Positions 9,340 to 18,264 of a stretch of DNA of 64,000 nt are shown one piece after another. The stretch is from an uncultured Bacteroides sp. (GTDB lineage Bacteria > Bacteroidota > Bacteroidia > Bacteroidales > Bacteroidaceae), in NCBI GenBank assembly GCA_900555635.1, contig USLU01000016.1:1-64000 (forward strand). The letters are read 5' to 3'. A program made the translations under genes and the position numbers. The notes beneath the pieces are model-generated. The model was not told the origin of the DNA, did not search any database, and saw only the letters and a program-made list of their open reading frames with translations. How positions within the stretch are numbered: position 1 is the stretch's first letter; every line of letters starts with the position of its first letter.

Positions 9340-10962
9340 TTATATGTTCTGGAGGTAGTCCGTTAAATCTTCCTCTGAAGATAAATTCAAAGATTTGCGC
9401 AGGCGATACCGATTCATGTTGATTGTTTTGGGAGTGGTTCCTGTTAACATTGCTATTTCTTTGGTAGATAAATTCACGCGTAATAAAGTGGCGAGATATT
9501 TTTCTCCTTGTGTTAATTTGGGATGGATGGCAATGAGTTTTTGCTGAAATTCATTATGCTTATCTTCAATATTCATAAGTAAAGTATTGTTGGTTTTATC
9601 TCCACTTTGATATTGGCTAATGAAGGCATTGATTTTCTTTAAATGCGGAGTAATATTTTGATTGTCCATCTTATATCCCTCCTTTACCATTTCCCGTATC
9701 TTATCAAGCAATTCATTCCGGCTTCTGAGAAATACGGCAAAGCTGGTGGCTTCTTGTCGGCTATCTTGGAGTGCACTTTGCACATTTTGGAGTTCAAGCT
9801 CCTGCTGGTGGAGTTTAAGTTCGGATACTTCGCGTTCGGACAACTGCAATTGATAGCGAGCTTCTACGAGTTGTAGGTCTTTGCGACGTTTGTACCATTT
9901 ATATAAAAAGATGCTGAATGCTATTCCAAGAACGAGTATACTACCTAGAAGCCATAAGCTACGTTTCAACAGTTCTGTTTTGTAGGTTTGTTCTTGCATT
10001 TCAGTAGCATATTTCTGGTCTTGATATCTCTTGTAAGAAATCTCTTGTTCAATATTGCGTAATTTGTTGTTGCTTTGTAGGTCTTTGCTTAAGTAATACA
10101 TCTGCTCCAAGTACTTGTAGGCTCGGGCATAATCTCCTACAGCGGCATATACCATGGCAGAATACTCGTAATTGTCGCAAAGTAGTTCGCGGGCACCGAT
10201 GTTGTGGGCGTAGTCATGGGCCTTATGCAAGGCCTCCAAGGATTTGGAGTACTGCTTTCCATAATAATATTGTTTTCCCATATTATTATAGTTTTCGCCG
10301 AGTGACCACTGAGCGTCCAAGTTTTTGTTGATAGTGATTGCTTCCTGTATGAGGGATAGTTTCTCTTCGGTATCTCCTTGATACAAACAGAGGTTATTTA
10401 AGGTAGTGGCTATCTCTTTTAAGTTATGTTGGGCACGGTTAATAGCCAATGCCCGTTGAAGGAATCGTTCGGCTACAATGAATTCACTGAGGAAGTGGTG
10501 CATGACTCCGCGTTCGTTGTAACAGCCGGCAACTGATGCAGAATCTCCTATTGCTTTGAAAATAGAAGTTGCTTTGTCATTTAACTCTATTGCTTTGTTG
10601 TAGTCGCCTAATTTACTATATACACGTCCCATGAGGGAATAAAGTTGTGCTGTCTGTCGTTTGTTTGCCGGATTAATATACTTCTGAGTATCATATAGAT
10701 TCTTGATGCTCAGGTCGAAGTTCCCTAATAATTGCTCTGCTTGGCAGTGAAGGAGCATAGCTTGTGCACGGACCTCATTGGGAGCATCCTCTTTGTACAT
10801 GGCAGCTGCTTGGGAAGCATAATATGAAGCCTGCTTGGGGTTATTAAACAAGTACTTTTGTGCTTGTTCAATCAATGTTTGAGCCTGATTTGTATCTTGG
10901 GCTCTCAGAGAGAATGCCAGTAGAAAGAAATATATAAATAGTAGGTATAGAGTATTTTTCAT
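9340..10962 (-). CDS. TPR transcriptional regulator with a membrane segment and LuxR-like HTH
   Basis: A 540-aa protein with an N-terminal signal sequence (to about residue 21, SLRAQ), then about seven tetratricopeptide repeats of the periplasmic-sensor type. One transmembrane helix follows (about residues 330-352, LWLLGSILVLGIAFSIFLY), then a coiled coil and a C-terminal helix-turn-helix of the LuxR/GerE kind (STKEIAMLTGTTPKTINMNR). The layout suggests a periplasmic domain sensing the glycan or its breakdown state and a cytoplasmic DNA-binding end. It lies directly upstream of susC in the same direction, so it probably controls that operon. A minus-strand TAAATTTG box sits just upstream at 10981-10988. 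Confidence 0.88.
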   Translation of the reverse strand: MKNTLYLLFIYFFLLAFSLRAQDTNQAQTLIEQAQKYLFNNPKQASYYASQAAAMYKEDAPNEVRAQAMLLHCQAEQLLGNFDLSIKNLYDTQKYINPANKRQTAQLYSLMGRVYSKLGDYNKAIELNDKATSIFKAIGDSASVAGCYNERGVMHHFLSEFIVAERFLQRALAINRAQHNLKEIATTLNNLCLYQGDTEEKLSLIQEAITINKNLDAQWSLGENYNNMGKQYYYGKQYSKSLEALHKAHDYAHNIGARELLCDNYEYSAMVYAAVGDYARAYKYLEQMYYLSKDLQSNNKLRNIEQEISYKRYQDQKYATEMQEQTYKTELLKRSLWLLGSILVLGIAFSIFLYKWYKRRKDLQLVEARYQLQLSEREVSELKLHQQELELQNVQSALQDSRQEATSFAVFLRSRNELLDKIREMVKEGYKMDNQNITPHLKKINAFISQYQSGDKTNNTLLMNIEDKHNEFQQKLIAIHPKLTQGEKYLATLLRVNLSTKEIAMLTGTTPKTINMNRYRLRKSLNLSSEEDLTDYLQNI

Positions 10963-11028
10963 ATCAGGGGCTTATTTCTGCAAATTTAATTATTTCTTCT
11001 TAAAAGTCCGGTTTACTGCAAAAAGATT

Positions 11029-11036
11029 TATCTTTG
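11029..11036 (+). promoter_or_regulatory. Bacteroides-type -7 box for rnhB
   Basis: TATCTTTG, 23 bp before the rnhB ATG, matches the TAnnTTTG consensus. No clear TTTG is seen at -33. Confidence 0.5.
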
Positions 11037-11059
11037 TTGCTCAAAGATAGCTAAATAGT

Positions 11060-11674
11060 ATGTTATTACCTTATTTAAATGAAGATTTGATTGAAGCCGG
11101 GTGCGATGAAGCAGGTCGTGGTTGCTTGGCCGGTGCTGTATATGCTGCTGCCGTTATTTTGCCCAGAGATTTCAAGAATGAGTTGTTGAATGACTCCAAA
11201 CAACTGAGCGAGAAACAACGTTATGCTTTACGTGAAATAATTGAGAATGAAGCGTTGGACTGGGCAGTAGGAGTGGTGTCTCCTCAAGAAATAGATAAGA
11301 TTAATATTCTGAATGCTTCTTTTCTTGCCATGCACCGGGCGGTAGATCAACTGAAACTACGTCCGCAACACTTGCTTATAGATGGCAATCGTTTCAAAAA
11401 ATACCAGGATATACCACATACCACTGTTGTGAAAGGAGATGGCAAATATTTGTCCATTGCTGCTGCCTCCATTCTTGCCAAGACTTATCGTGATGATTAT
11501 ATGAATAGTTTGCATGAGGAATATCCTTATTATGACTGGAATCATAATAAAGGATATCCCACTAAAAAACATCGTGCAGCTATTGCTGAACGAGGTACTA
11601 CGCCCTACCACCGTATGACATTCAATCTGCTGGGGGACGGGCAGCTAGCTTTGGACTTTAAAATGATACCTTAG
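11060..11674 (+). CDS. rnhB: Ribonuclease HII
   Basis: A 204-aa RNase HII, the usual length. It cuts the RNA strand of RNA-DNA hybrids and removes single ribonucleotides from DNA. The family motif CDEAGRG is at residues 17-23 and supplies the first catalytic Asp and Glu. Further conserved segments are LNDSKQLSEKQR, LLIDGNRF and the C-terminal HNKGYPTKKHR. The gene stands alone on the plus strand and its stop overlaps the end of the convergent corA gene by 4 nt. Confidence 0.97.
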   Translation: MLLPYLNEDLIEAGCDEAGRGCLAGAVYAAAVILPRDFKNELLNDSKQLSEKQRYALREIIENEALDWAVGVVSPQEIDKINILNASFLAMHRAVDQLKLRPQHLLIDGNRFKKYQDIPHTTVVKGDGKYLSIAAASILAKTYRDDYMNSLHEEYPYYDWNHNKGYPTKKHRAAIAERGTTPYHRMTFNLLGDGQLALDFKMIP

Positions 11675-12597
11675 AACCACCGTATCTTTCTGAACCATAC
11701 AAATGTGATAGTAGAAAGAACAACCGATAGTATGATGATGGATATGAAAGCATGTGGGAAACTCTCCAGGTGAATATCCACATTCATACCGTAGAAGCTG
11801 GCTATCAATGTAGGTATCATCAGTGTGATAGAGAGACTTGTCATACGTTTCATGATAGCATTTACATTGTTGGAAATGATAGAAGCAAAAGCATCCATTG
11901 TTCCGGTAAGAATGTCGCTGTATACATTTACTGTATTGTAAGCCTGCTTCAACTCAATGATAACATCTTCTAATAGTTCCATGTTAAGGTAATTAGTGTC
12001 TTGGAAAATGTTTCGCAGACGTCCTATCATCACCTCGTTTCCGCGAATGGAAGTGTCGAAATAGACTAGGGTCTTTTGCAGTTTCATCAGTTGCAGAAGA
12101 TCTTCATTGCGAATGCTTTTCTCCAATTCCTTTTCAGCGGTAGCAACGTCATTGTTTATCTGTTTCAGATATTTCAGAAACCAGACGGCGGAGGAGTGGA
12201 TAAGACGTAAAATTAAATCCAACTTATTGTTTACTACAATACCTTTCCGACGGGTATGTTGAATAAAATCCGGTATCAATTCAGTATGATGATAACATAC
12301 GGAAATAATAATTTCATCGTTGGTAATGATACCGATAGGGACCGTTATGAATGGAACACCGCGCTGGTTACTTTGCATCGGGATGCGCAGAATAGTCAAC
12401 AACCAGTTGCCTTCGGTCTCAGTACGAGGACGTTCGTCTACGTCGGCAATGTCTTCCAGAAATGATTCGGGAACTTGAAGTTCTTCGGTAAGGAATTGAA
12501 AGTCGTCGTTGTCAGGGCATTCTACATTTACCCAGCAGTTGGGTTGCCATATAGTCTTTTCTACAAAGCCGTTTTCGCTGTAGAGATACTTTCTCAT
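11671..12597 (-). CDS. corA: CorA-family magnesium/divalent cation transporter
   Basis: A 308-aa inner-membrane channel of the CorA family. A long cytoplasmic alpha/beta and helical domain is followed by two C-terminal transmembrane helices. The signature YGMN (part of IASFYGMNVD, about residues 265-275) ends the first helix and forms the pore mouth. The last residues are basic (FRKIRWF), as usual. It imports Mg2+ and possibly Co2+ or Ni2+. It is convergent with rnhB and divergent from gpmI. Confidence 0.93.
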   Translation of the reverse strand: MRKYLYSENGFVEKTIWQPNCWVNVECPDNDDFQFLTEELQVPESFLEDIADVDERPRTETEGNWLLTILRIPMQSNQRGVPFITVPIGIITNDEIIISVCYHHTELIPDFIQHTRRKGIVVNNKLDLILRLIHSSAVWFLKYLKQINNDVATAEKELEKSIRNEDLLQLMKLQKTLVYFDTSIRGNEVMIGRLRNIFQDTNYLNMELLEDVIIELKQAYNTVNVYSDILTGTMDAFASIISNNVNAIMKRMTSLSITLMIPTLIASFYGMNVDIHLESFPHAFISIIILSVVLSTITFVWFRKIRWF

Positions 12598-12734
12598 AAG
12601 GTTTGCCTCCTTTCTTTAAAGTGCGAGTAGAGGCGTTGCGAAAAACGGTCTCCGTTCGCTTTATTGGTGAATACTATTGTACGTTCGTGGGTTTGAATCG
12701 TCCATCTTTCTTGATTTTTGTTTTTTAAGCGTGG

Positions 12735-12742
12735 CAAAAGTA
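12735..12742 (-). promoter_or_regulatory. -7 box for corA
   Basis: On the minus strand this reads TACTTTTG, a TAnnTTTG match about 140 bp upstream of the corA ATG. It is one half of a divergent promoter region shared with gpmI. Confidence 0.45.
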
Positions 12743-12784
12743 CATAAATCATTTGAAACAGCATGAGTTAACCGCCGTTTTTTG

Positions 12785-12792
12785 TACCTTTG
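12785..12792 (+). promoter_or_regulatory. -7 box for gpmI
   Basis: TACCTTTG, 66 bp before the gpmI ATG, matches TAnnTTTG exactly. The nearest TTTG upstream (12752-12755) is 29 nt away, longer than the usual 19-21, so only the -7 box is firm. Confidence 0.55.
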
Positions 12793-12858
12793 CACCCGGA
12801 AAAAGAGTAAACGCTTTTCCTACATATAAAGATTTTACAATTAAATTCTATTAATATT

Positions 12859-14373
12859 ATGAGTAAGAAAGCCCTTTTAATGATTCTTGATGGCTGGGGT
12901 TTAGGCGATCAAGGTAAAGATGATGTAATTTTCAATACACCGACTCCTTATTGGGACAGTTTGTTGGCTACTTATCCGCACTCTGAGCTTTTGGCAAGCG
13001 GTGAAGACGTTGGTTTGCCCGACGGACAAATGGGTAACTCAGAAGTAGGTCACCTTAATATCGGTGCCGGACGTATCGTATATCAGGATTTGGTGAAGAT
13101 CAACCGTGCTTGCGCAGATGGTAGCATCCTGAAAAACAAGGAAATTGTTTCTGCTTTCTCTTATGCAAAAGAAAATGGCAAGAACATTCACTTTATGGGC
13201 TTGACTTCTGATGGCGGTGTACACAGCTCATTGGATCATCTATATAAACTTTGCGATATCTCTAAAGAATATGGCATTGAAAATACTTTCATCCATTGCT
13301 TTATGGACGGTCGCGATACTGACCCGAAGAGTGGTAAGGGCTTCATCGAACAACTCACTGCACAATGCGAAAAGTCTGCCGGTAAGATTGCCTCAATCAT
13401 CGGCCGTTTCTATGCAATGGATCGTGACAAACGTTGGGAACGCGTAAAAGAAGCTTATGATCTTTTGGTAAACGGTACGGGAAAGAAGGCGACCGACATG
13501 GTTCAAGCCATGCAGGAATCTTACGACGAAGGTGTAACGGATGAATTCATCAAGCCGATTGTAAATGCCAATTGCGACGGTACTATCAAAGAAGGTGATG
13601 TTGTTATCTTCTTCAACTACCGTAACGACCGTGCCAAAGAATTGACCGTTGTTCTTACTCAACAAGATATGCCTGAGCAAGGTATGCACACTATTCCGGG
13701 CTTGCAATTCTACTGCATGACTCCGTATGATGCTTCTTTCAAGGGTGTACATATCCTCTTCGACAAAGAAAACGTTCAAAACACTTTAGGTGAATACCTG
13801 GCTGCCAACGGAAAGAGCCAATTGCACATTGCTGAAACAGAAAAATACGCTCACGTAACTTTCTTCTTCAACGGTGGTCGCGAAACTCCTTATGAGGCCG
13901 AAGAACGTATCCTTGTTCCTTCTCCCAAAGTGGCTACATACGATTTGAAGCCCGAAATGAGTGCTTATGAAGTGAAGGACAAGCTAGTTGAAGCTATCAA
14001 TACTCAAAAATTCGATTTCATCGTTGTGAACTATGCAAACGGTGACATGGTAGGTCATACAGGTATCTACGAAGCTATCGAAAAAGCTGTAAAAGCTATC
14101 GACGAATGTGTAAAAGATACAGTAGAAGCTGCTAAAACCAACGACTATGAAGTAATCATCATTGCCGACCACGGTAATGCCGATCACGCTTTGAACGAAG
14201 ATGGTACGCCCAATACTGCTCACTCGCTGAACCCTGTTCCGTTTGTTTATGTAACAGCTAACAAAGACGCTAAGGTTGAAAACGGTGTATTGGCTGATGT
14301 TGCTCCTTCTATCCTGCATATTCTTGGTATGGCTCAGCCTGCTGAGATGACGGGAAATGACTTGATAAAGTAA
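12859..14373 (+). CDS. gpmI: 2,3-bisphosphoglycerate-independent phosphoglycerate mutase
   Basis: A 504-aa glycolytic enzyme that interconverts 3- and 2-phosphoglycerate with two Mn2+ ions and a phosphoserine intermediate. The N terminus carries the metal motif ILDGWG (D11), and the nucleophile is S61 in QMGNSEVGHLNIGAGR. The alkaline-phosphatase-type metal motif IADHGNADHAL lies near the C terminus, and the insert domain with DGRDTDPKSG is intact. Length and motifs are complete. Its own promoter lies upstream and a long inverted repeat follows the stop. Confidence 0.98.
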   Translation: MSKKALLMILDGWGLGDQGKDDVIFNTPTPYWDSLLATYPHSELLASGEDVGLPDGQMGNSEVGHLNIGAGRIVYQDLVKINRACADGSILKNKEIVSAFSYAKENGKNIHFMGLTSDGGVHSSLDHLYKLCDISKEYGIENTFIHCFMDGRDTDPKSGKGFIEQLTAQCEKSAGKIASIIGRFYAMDRDKRWERVKEAYDLLVNGTGKKATDMVQAMQESYDEGVTDEFIKPIVNANCDGTIKEGDVVIFFNYRNDRAKELTVVLTQQDMPEQGMHTIPGLQFYCMTPYDASFKGVHILFDKENVQNTLGEYLAANGKSQLHIAETEKYAHVTFFFNGGRETPYEAEERILVPSPKVATYDLKPEMSAYEVKDKLVEAINTQKFDFIVVNYANGDMVGHTGIYEAIEKAVKAIDECVKDTVEAAKTNDYEVIIIADHGNADHALNEDGTPNTAHSLNPVPFVYVTANKDAKVENGVLADVAPSILHILGMAQPAEMTGNDLIK

Positions 14374-14390
14374 GAGCATAATGAAGAACT

Positions 14391-14450
14391 AAGAATGAAG
14401 AATTGGGCTGCGCAAAATACTAATGGGCCGCAGGGGAATTCTTCATTCTT
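14391..14450 (+). terminator. Terminator inverted repeat after gpmI
   Basis: Two perfect 14-bp arms (AAGAATGAAGAATT and its complement) separated by 32 nt that include a GGGCTGCG/GGGCCGCAG core, followed by TTTATTTAATTC. It begins 17 bp past the gpmI stop. Confidence 0.65.
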
Positions 14451-14626
14451 TATTTAATTCTTTTCTTTCCTTTCCTCTCTTTTAATCAAAGAGAGCCCAT
14501 GCGTAATTATACTTGTATTCTAGGATTCTTTATACTTACCAAGTGTTTGTAGTTGCTTTTCATGGCACTTATCAGGCAAACAATGACGGTAAAATATATA
14601 TTAAGTTTAAACGATAGTTTTTTTAT

Positions 14627-15208
14627 ATGGTACAAATAGGTGATGTTGTAGTCTCTTTCGATGTGCTGCGCGAGAAGTTTCTTTGCGATTTGGGTGCCTG
14701 TAAGGGTGCATGCTGCATTGAAGGAGATGCCGGAGCTCCGGTGGAATTGGATGAGATAGAAAAGCTGGAAGAAGTGCTTCCTGTTATTTGGGAGGAGTTG
14801 GCTCCTGAAGCACGTGCTGTGATAGATAAACAGGGTGTTGTTTATACAGACCGCGAGGGGGATTTAGTGACTTCTATCGTCAACAATAAAGATTGTGTTT
14901 TTACTTGTTATGATGAGAAAGGTTGCTGCTATTGCGCTATAGAGAAGGCATACCGTGAGGGAAAAACAGATTTCTACAAGCCGGTTTCCTGCCATCTTTA
15001 CCCGATAAGAGTAGGTAACTATGGGGTTTATAAGGCAGTGAATTACAACCGTTGGGATGTATGTAAGGCGGCTGTACTATTAGGGCGGAAAGAAAACCTC
15101 CCTGTTTATAAGTTTCTGAAAGAACCATTGATCCGCAAGTTCGGTGAAGACTGGTACGCTGAGTTAGAGTTAGTGGTAGACGAGATGAAGAAGCAAAATT
15201 TAATATAA
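14627..15208 (+). CDS. DUF3109 family cysteine-rich protein
   Basis: A 193-aa protein with the DUF3109 pattern. A cluster of cysteines near the N terminus (CDLGACKGACC, about residues 20-30) and more in the middle (CVFTCYDEKGCCYCAIEKA and CHLYPIR) resemble metal- or iron-sulfur-binding motifs, as in the related zinc/iron-chelating UPF0153 proteins. The family has no established function. The gene stands alone between gpmI and a terminator shared with gyrB. The start is the ATG at 14627, preceded by an AT-rich leader. Confidence 0.88.
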   Translation: MVQIGDVVVSFDVLREKFLCDLGACKGACCIEGDAGAPVELDEIEKLEEVLPVIWEELAPEARAVIDKQGVVYTDREGDLVTSIVNNKDCVFTCYDEKGCCYCAIEKAYREGKTDFYKPVSCHLYPIRVGNYGVYKAVNYNRWDVCKAAVLLGRKENLPVYKFLKEPLIRKFGEDWYAELELVVDEMKKQNLI

Positions 15209-15341
15209 TAGATACGGCTACTGCCTCCATCACTATTCTTGTTTCTTTGGCTCTTTCATAAGATCAATTAGTCATCGTTTGAGGAGAATAATCATATCGA
15301 TTTGCTTTAAAAGCAAAGAAAAATAAAGGTAATCAAAAGAA

Positions 15342-15381
15342 AAGCCCCGGTCAGCAGGAGTATCCTGCCCATCCGGGGCTT
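15342..15381. terminator. Bidirectional terminator between the DUF3109 gene and gyrB
   Basis: Arms AAGCCCCGG and CCGGGGCTT enclose a second stem GCAGGA/TCCTGC. A-rich sequence lies on the left and T-rich sequence on the right, so it can stop convergent transcription from both genes. Confidence 0.85.
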
Positions 15382-15440
15382 CTTCGTTGTAAGATGTGAG
15401 GTTGGTTATTATTAAATTCTCAACGCTCAATATTTAATTA

Positions 15441-17402
15441 CTAAGCGTCAATATTTGCATATGTTGCGTTCTTTTCGATAAAATCGCGACGAGGACCTAC
15501 GTCTTCACCCATCAACATGGAGAAGATATAATCGGCTTCGGCGGCATTTTCGATATTAACTTGCTTCAGCATACGGTTTTCCGGGTTCATGGTTGTTTCC
15601 CACAACTGATCCGGATTCATTTCACCCAAACCTTTGTAGCGTTGGGTATGGATAGCGTTTTCAGAACCACCACCGTAAGTGTCGATGAATCTCTGACGTT
15701 GTGCTTCAGTCCAGCAATACTCTTTTGCTTTACCCTTTGTACAGAGATAAAGGGGTGGGGTAGCAATGTACAAATAACCTTGTTGAATTACTTGTGGGAA
15801 GTAGCGGAAGAAGAGTGTCATAATCAGTGTGTCGATGTGAGAACCATCGACGTCGGCATCGGTCATGATAATTACTTTCTTATAACGCAACTTATCTATA
15901 TTGGCTTCCTTGCTGTCTTCACTGTCTACACCGAAGCGAATGCCAAGAGCTTGAATGATATTGTTAACTTCGTCGCTCTCGAACGCTTTGTGCCACATGG
16001 CTTTCTCCACGTTCAGGATTTTACCACGAAGCGGAAGGATAGCTTGGAATGAACGGTTACGTCCTTGTTTGGCCGAACCACCTGCGGAGTCACCCTCGAC
16101 AAGGAACAATTCGCATATATCCGGATCTTTGCTGGAGCAGTCGGCCAATTTACCAGGCATACCACCACCGGACATCGGAGATTTACGTTGTACTGATTCG
16201 CGCGCCTTACGTGCGGCAACACGAGCTTGTGCAGCCAATACTACTTTGTCGATGATAAGTTTAGATTCTTTCGGGTGTTCTTCCAAATAATAGGAGAGGG
16301 CTTCTCCCACTGCTTGATCCACAGCACCCATTACCTCGTTGTTTCCGAGTTTAGTCTTGGTCTGTCCTTCAAACTGCGGTTCAGCCACCTTAATAGAAAT
16401 AACGGCAGTCAAACCCTCACGGAAGTCGTCACCTGCAATTTCAACTTTGGCTTTTTCAAGCATCTTGTTGTCTTCGGCATATTTCTTCAGTGTACGGGTC
16501 AGTGCACGGCGGAAACCGGCAAGGTGAGTACCGCCTTCAATGGTATTGATATTATTCACGTAAGAGTGAATATTTTCATTGTAGGAAGTATTATACATGA
16601 TGGCTACTTCTACCGGAGTGCCTTGCTTTTCGGTATTGATGTAGATTACATCGTTCATGAAATGCTCACGGGAAGAGTCTATGTAACGGACAAATTCCTT
16701 CAGACCTTCTTCGGAGTGGAATACTTCTTTCTTGATGTTGCCTTCTTCGTCTTTCGAACGGAGGTCGGTCAGAGAAATCCTGATACCTGCATTCAGGTAT
16801 GCTAATTCGCGCATACGGGTTGCAAGAATGTCATAGCTATATACTGTTTCAGTAAAGATGGTAGCATCCGGCCAAAATTGTTGACGGGTACCGTTAATAT
16901 CGGTAGTACCTATCTCTTTTACGGAGTACAATGGATGACCGCATTCGTATTCCTGTTGATAGATTTTGCCATTACGAAAGACCTGTGTAGTCATGTGCTT
17001 TGACAAAGCGTTTACACACGATACACCTACACCGTGCAAACCTCCTGAAACTTTGTAAGAGCCTTTGTCGAACTTACCACCGGCATGGAGTACGGTCATA
17101 ACAACCTCTAATGCGGATTTCTTTTCCTTTTCATGGTAGTCCACCGGAATACCGCGTCCGTTATCTTGTACGGTGATAGAGTTGTCTTCGTTAATAGTCA
17201 CTTCGATGTGATCGCAATATCCGGCGAGTGCTTCGTCGATGGAGTTGTCCACAACCTCGTAAACCAAGTGGTGAAGTCCTTTGATACTAATATCACCAAT
17301 ATACATTGCGGGACGTTTTCTTACCGCTTCTAAGCCTTCCAGTACCTGGATGTTCTCGGCAGAATAGTTTCCGTTATCGGAGTTAATCTGTTCTTCAGTC
17401 AT
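15441..17402 (-). CDS. gyrB: DNA gyrase subunit B
   Basis: A 653-aa type II topoisomerase ATPase subunit that introduces negative supercoils together with GyrA. The GHKL ATPase domain has EVVDNSIDEALAG and the glycine loop GGLHGVGVSCVNALS. The TOPRIM domain has EGDSAGGSAKQGRNR and TDADVDGSHI. The C-terminal tail has QRYKGLGEMNPDQLWETTM. The length is typical for Bacteroidetes GyrB and nothing is missing. A minus-strand TACATTTG box lies about 30 bp upstream of the start. Confidence 0.97.
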   Translation of the reverse strand: MTEEQINSDNGNYSAENIQVLEGLEAVRKRPAMYIGDISIKGLHHLVYEVVDNSIDEALAGYCDHIEVTINEDNSITVQDNGRGIPVDYHEKEKKSALEVVMTVLHAGGKFDKGSYKVSGGLHGVGVSCVNALSKHMTTQVFRNGKIYQQEYECGHPLYSVKEIGTTDINGTRQQFWPDATIFTETVYSYDILATRMRELAYLNAGIRISLTDLRSKDEEGNIKKEVFHSEEGLKEFVRYIDSSREHFMNDVIYINTEKQGTPVEVAIMYNTSYNENIHSYVNNINTIEGGTHLAGFRRALTRTLKKYAEDNKMLEKAKVEIAGDDFREGLTAVISIKVAEPQFEGQTKTKLGNNEVMGAVDQAVGEALSYYLEEHPKESKLIIDKVVLAAQARVAARKARESVQRKSPMSGGGMPGKLADCSSKDPDICELFLVEGDSAGGSAKQGRNRSFQAILPLRGKILNVEKAMWHKAFESDEVNNIIQALGIRFGVDSEDSKEANIDKLRYKKVIIMTDADVDGSHIDTLIMTLFFRYFPQVIQQGYLYIATPPLYLCTKGKAKEYCWTEAQRQRFIDTYGGGSENAIHTQRYKGLGEMNPDQLWETTMNPENRMLKQVNIENAAEADYIFSMLMGEDVGPRRDFIEKNATYANIDA

Positions 17403-17431
17403 AATGTAATTTCCTTATTGTAATAACAGAG

Positions 17432-17439
17432 CAAATGTA
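17432..17439 (-). promoter_or_regulatory. -7 box for gyrB
   Basis: The minus strand reads TACATTTG, a TAnnTTTG match. A TTTG lies 24 nt further upstream (17464-17467), slightly longer than the usual spacing. Confidence 0.45.
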
Positions 17440-17557
17440 GTGAAAATCCTTGAGATACTATGCCAAACAAACGGATTAATTTGGTTCGGTTACAGCTTTT
17501 TAGCATCGAAAGCGGGTGTACATAAAAATGAAAGAATGAAAGGCTGCAAAATGGAAA

Positions 17558-17583
17558 AGGCCGAACTATAAATAGTTCAGCCT
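17558..17583 (-). terminator. Terminator after rpsT
   Basis: A hairpin pairing GGC-GAACTA with TAGTTC-GCC around a TAAA loop, 28 bp beyond the rpsT stop on the minus strand and followed there by CTTTTCC. Confidence 0.7.
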
Positions 17584-17610
17584 CTCATATCTTTTGTGTA
17601 ATTAATCAGC

Positions 17611-17865
17611 TTAAGCGAGCTTGTTGATGTAGATTGCCAACTTAGATTTCAAGTTGCCAGCTTTGTTCTTGTGGATTACATTAGTCTTAGCTAATTTATC
17701 CAACATTTTTACAATGCCCGGATACATAGCTGATGCTTCAGCTTTGTCTGTAGTAGCGCGAAGCTTACGAACAGCATTTCTCATGGTTTTACCATAATAT
17801 CTGTTGTGAAGTCTTCTTGTTTCTTCTTGTCTGATTCTCTTCAGTGATGATTTGTGATTTGCCAT
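17611..17865 (-). CDS. rpsT: 30S ribosomal protein S20
   Basis: An 84-aa, strongly basic small-subunit protein that binds 16S rRNA early in 30S assembly. The N-terminal MANHKSSLKRIRQEETRR and the C-terminal segment ending LAIYINKLA match the S20 family in sequence and length. It follows the tRNA-Glu gene by about 40 bp on the same strand and probably shares its promoter at 18034-18064. Confidence 0.97.
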   Translation of the reverse strand: MANHKSSLKRIRQEETRRLHNRYYGKTMRNAVRKLRATTDKAEASAMYPGIVKMLDKLAKTNVIHKNKAGNLKSKLAIYINKLA

Positions 17866-17904
17866 CTCGACTAATCTTTTTTAATTCGTTTATTTTTTTA
17901 TTTG

Positions 17905-17976
17905 TAGCCCATAGGGGAATCGAACCCCTCTTTCAAGAATGAAAATCTTGCGTCCTAACCGATAGACGAATGGGCC
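17905..17976 (-). tRNA. tRNA-Glu (anticodon TTC)
   Basis: Read on the minus strand, a cloverleaf folds with acceptor GGCCCAT/ATGGGCT, anticodon stem CAAGA/TCTTG around loop TTTTCAT (anticodon TTC), and a T arm with GGTTCGATTCC. It ends in discriminator A. The CCA end is not encoded as a full CCA. It lies between a strong promoter and rpsT. Confidence 0.95.
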
Positions 17977-18033
17977 ATCCTGGCGTGAGCATTTCTGCTC
18001 TGCAATCGAGGGTTTGTTTCTCTTTTGCGGTTG

Positions 18034-18064
18034 CAAAGGTAGAAACTATTTTTAAACTACCAAA
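18034..18064 (-). promoter_or_regulatory. Promoter for tRNA-Glu and rpsT
   Basis: On the minus strand this reads TTTG, a spacer of exactly 19 nt, then TACCTTTG. This is a full match to the Bacteroides housekeeping consensus and lies 58 bp before the tRNA. Confidence 0.8.
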
Positions 18065-18224
18065 ATATTCTATAGAAAAAAATGAAGCGATTGTGGGCTG
18101 TTTTCTTTGTAATTGTCTTTTGTTGTCTGATAATCAATGTGAAACGAACTTTATTTTTTTTACATCCCATCTTCATTTTTTTATTAAATCTTCTGGTTCA
18201 TCATAGTTATCGGGCTTTTTTTTG

Positions 18225-18232
18225 TAGCTTTG
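18225..18232 (+). promoter_or_regulatory. -7 box for recO
   Basis: TAGCTTTG, 33 bp before the recO ATG, matches TAnnTTTG. No clear -33 TTTG is present at the right distance. Confidence 0.45.
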
Positions 18233-18264
18233 TTATCAGATTGAAACTTAAAAAAGAGTCGGGA

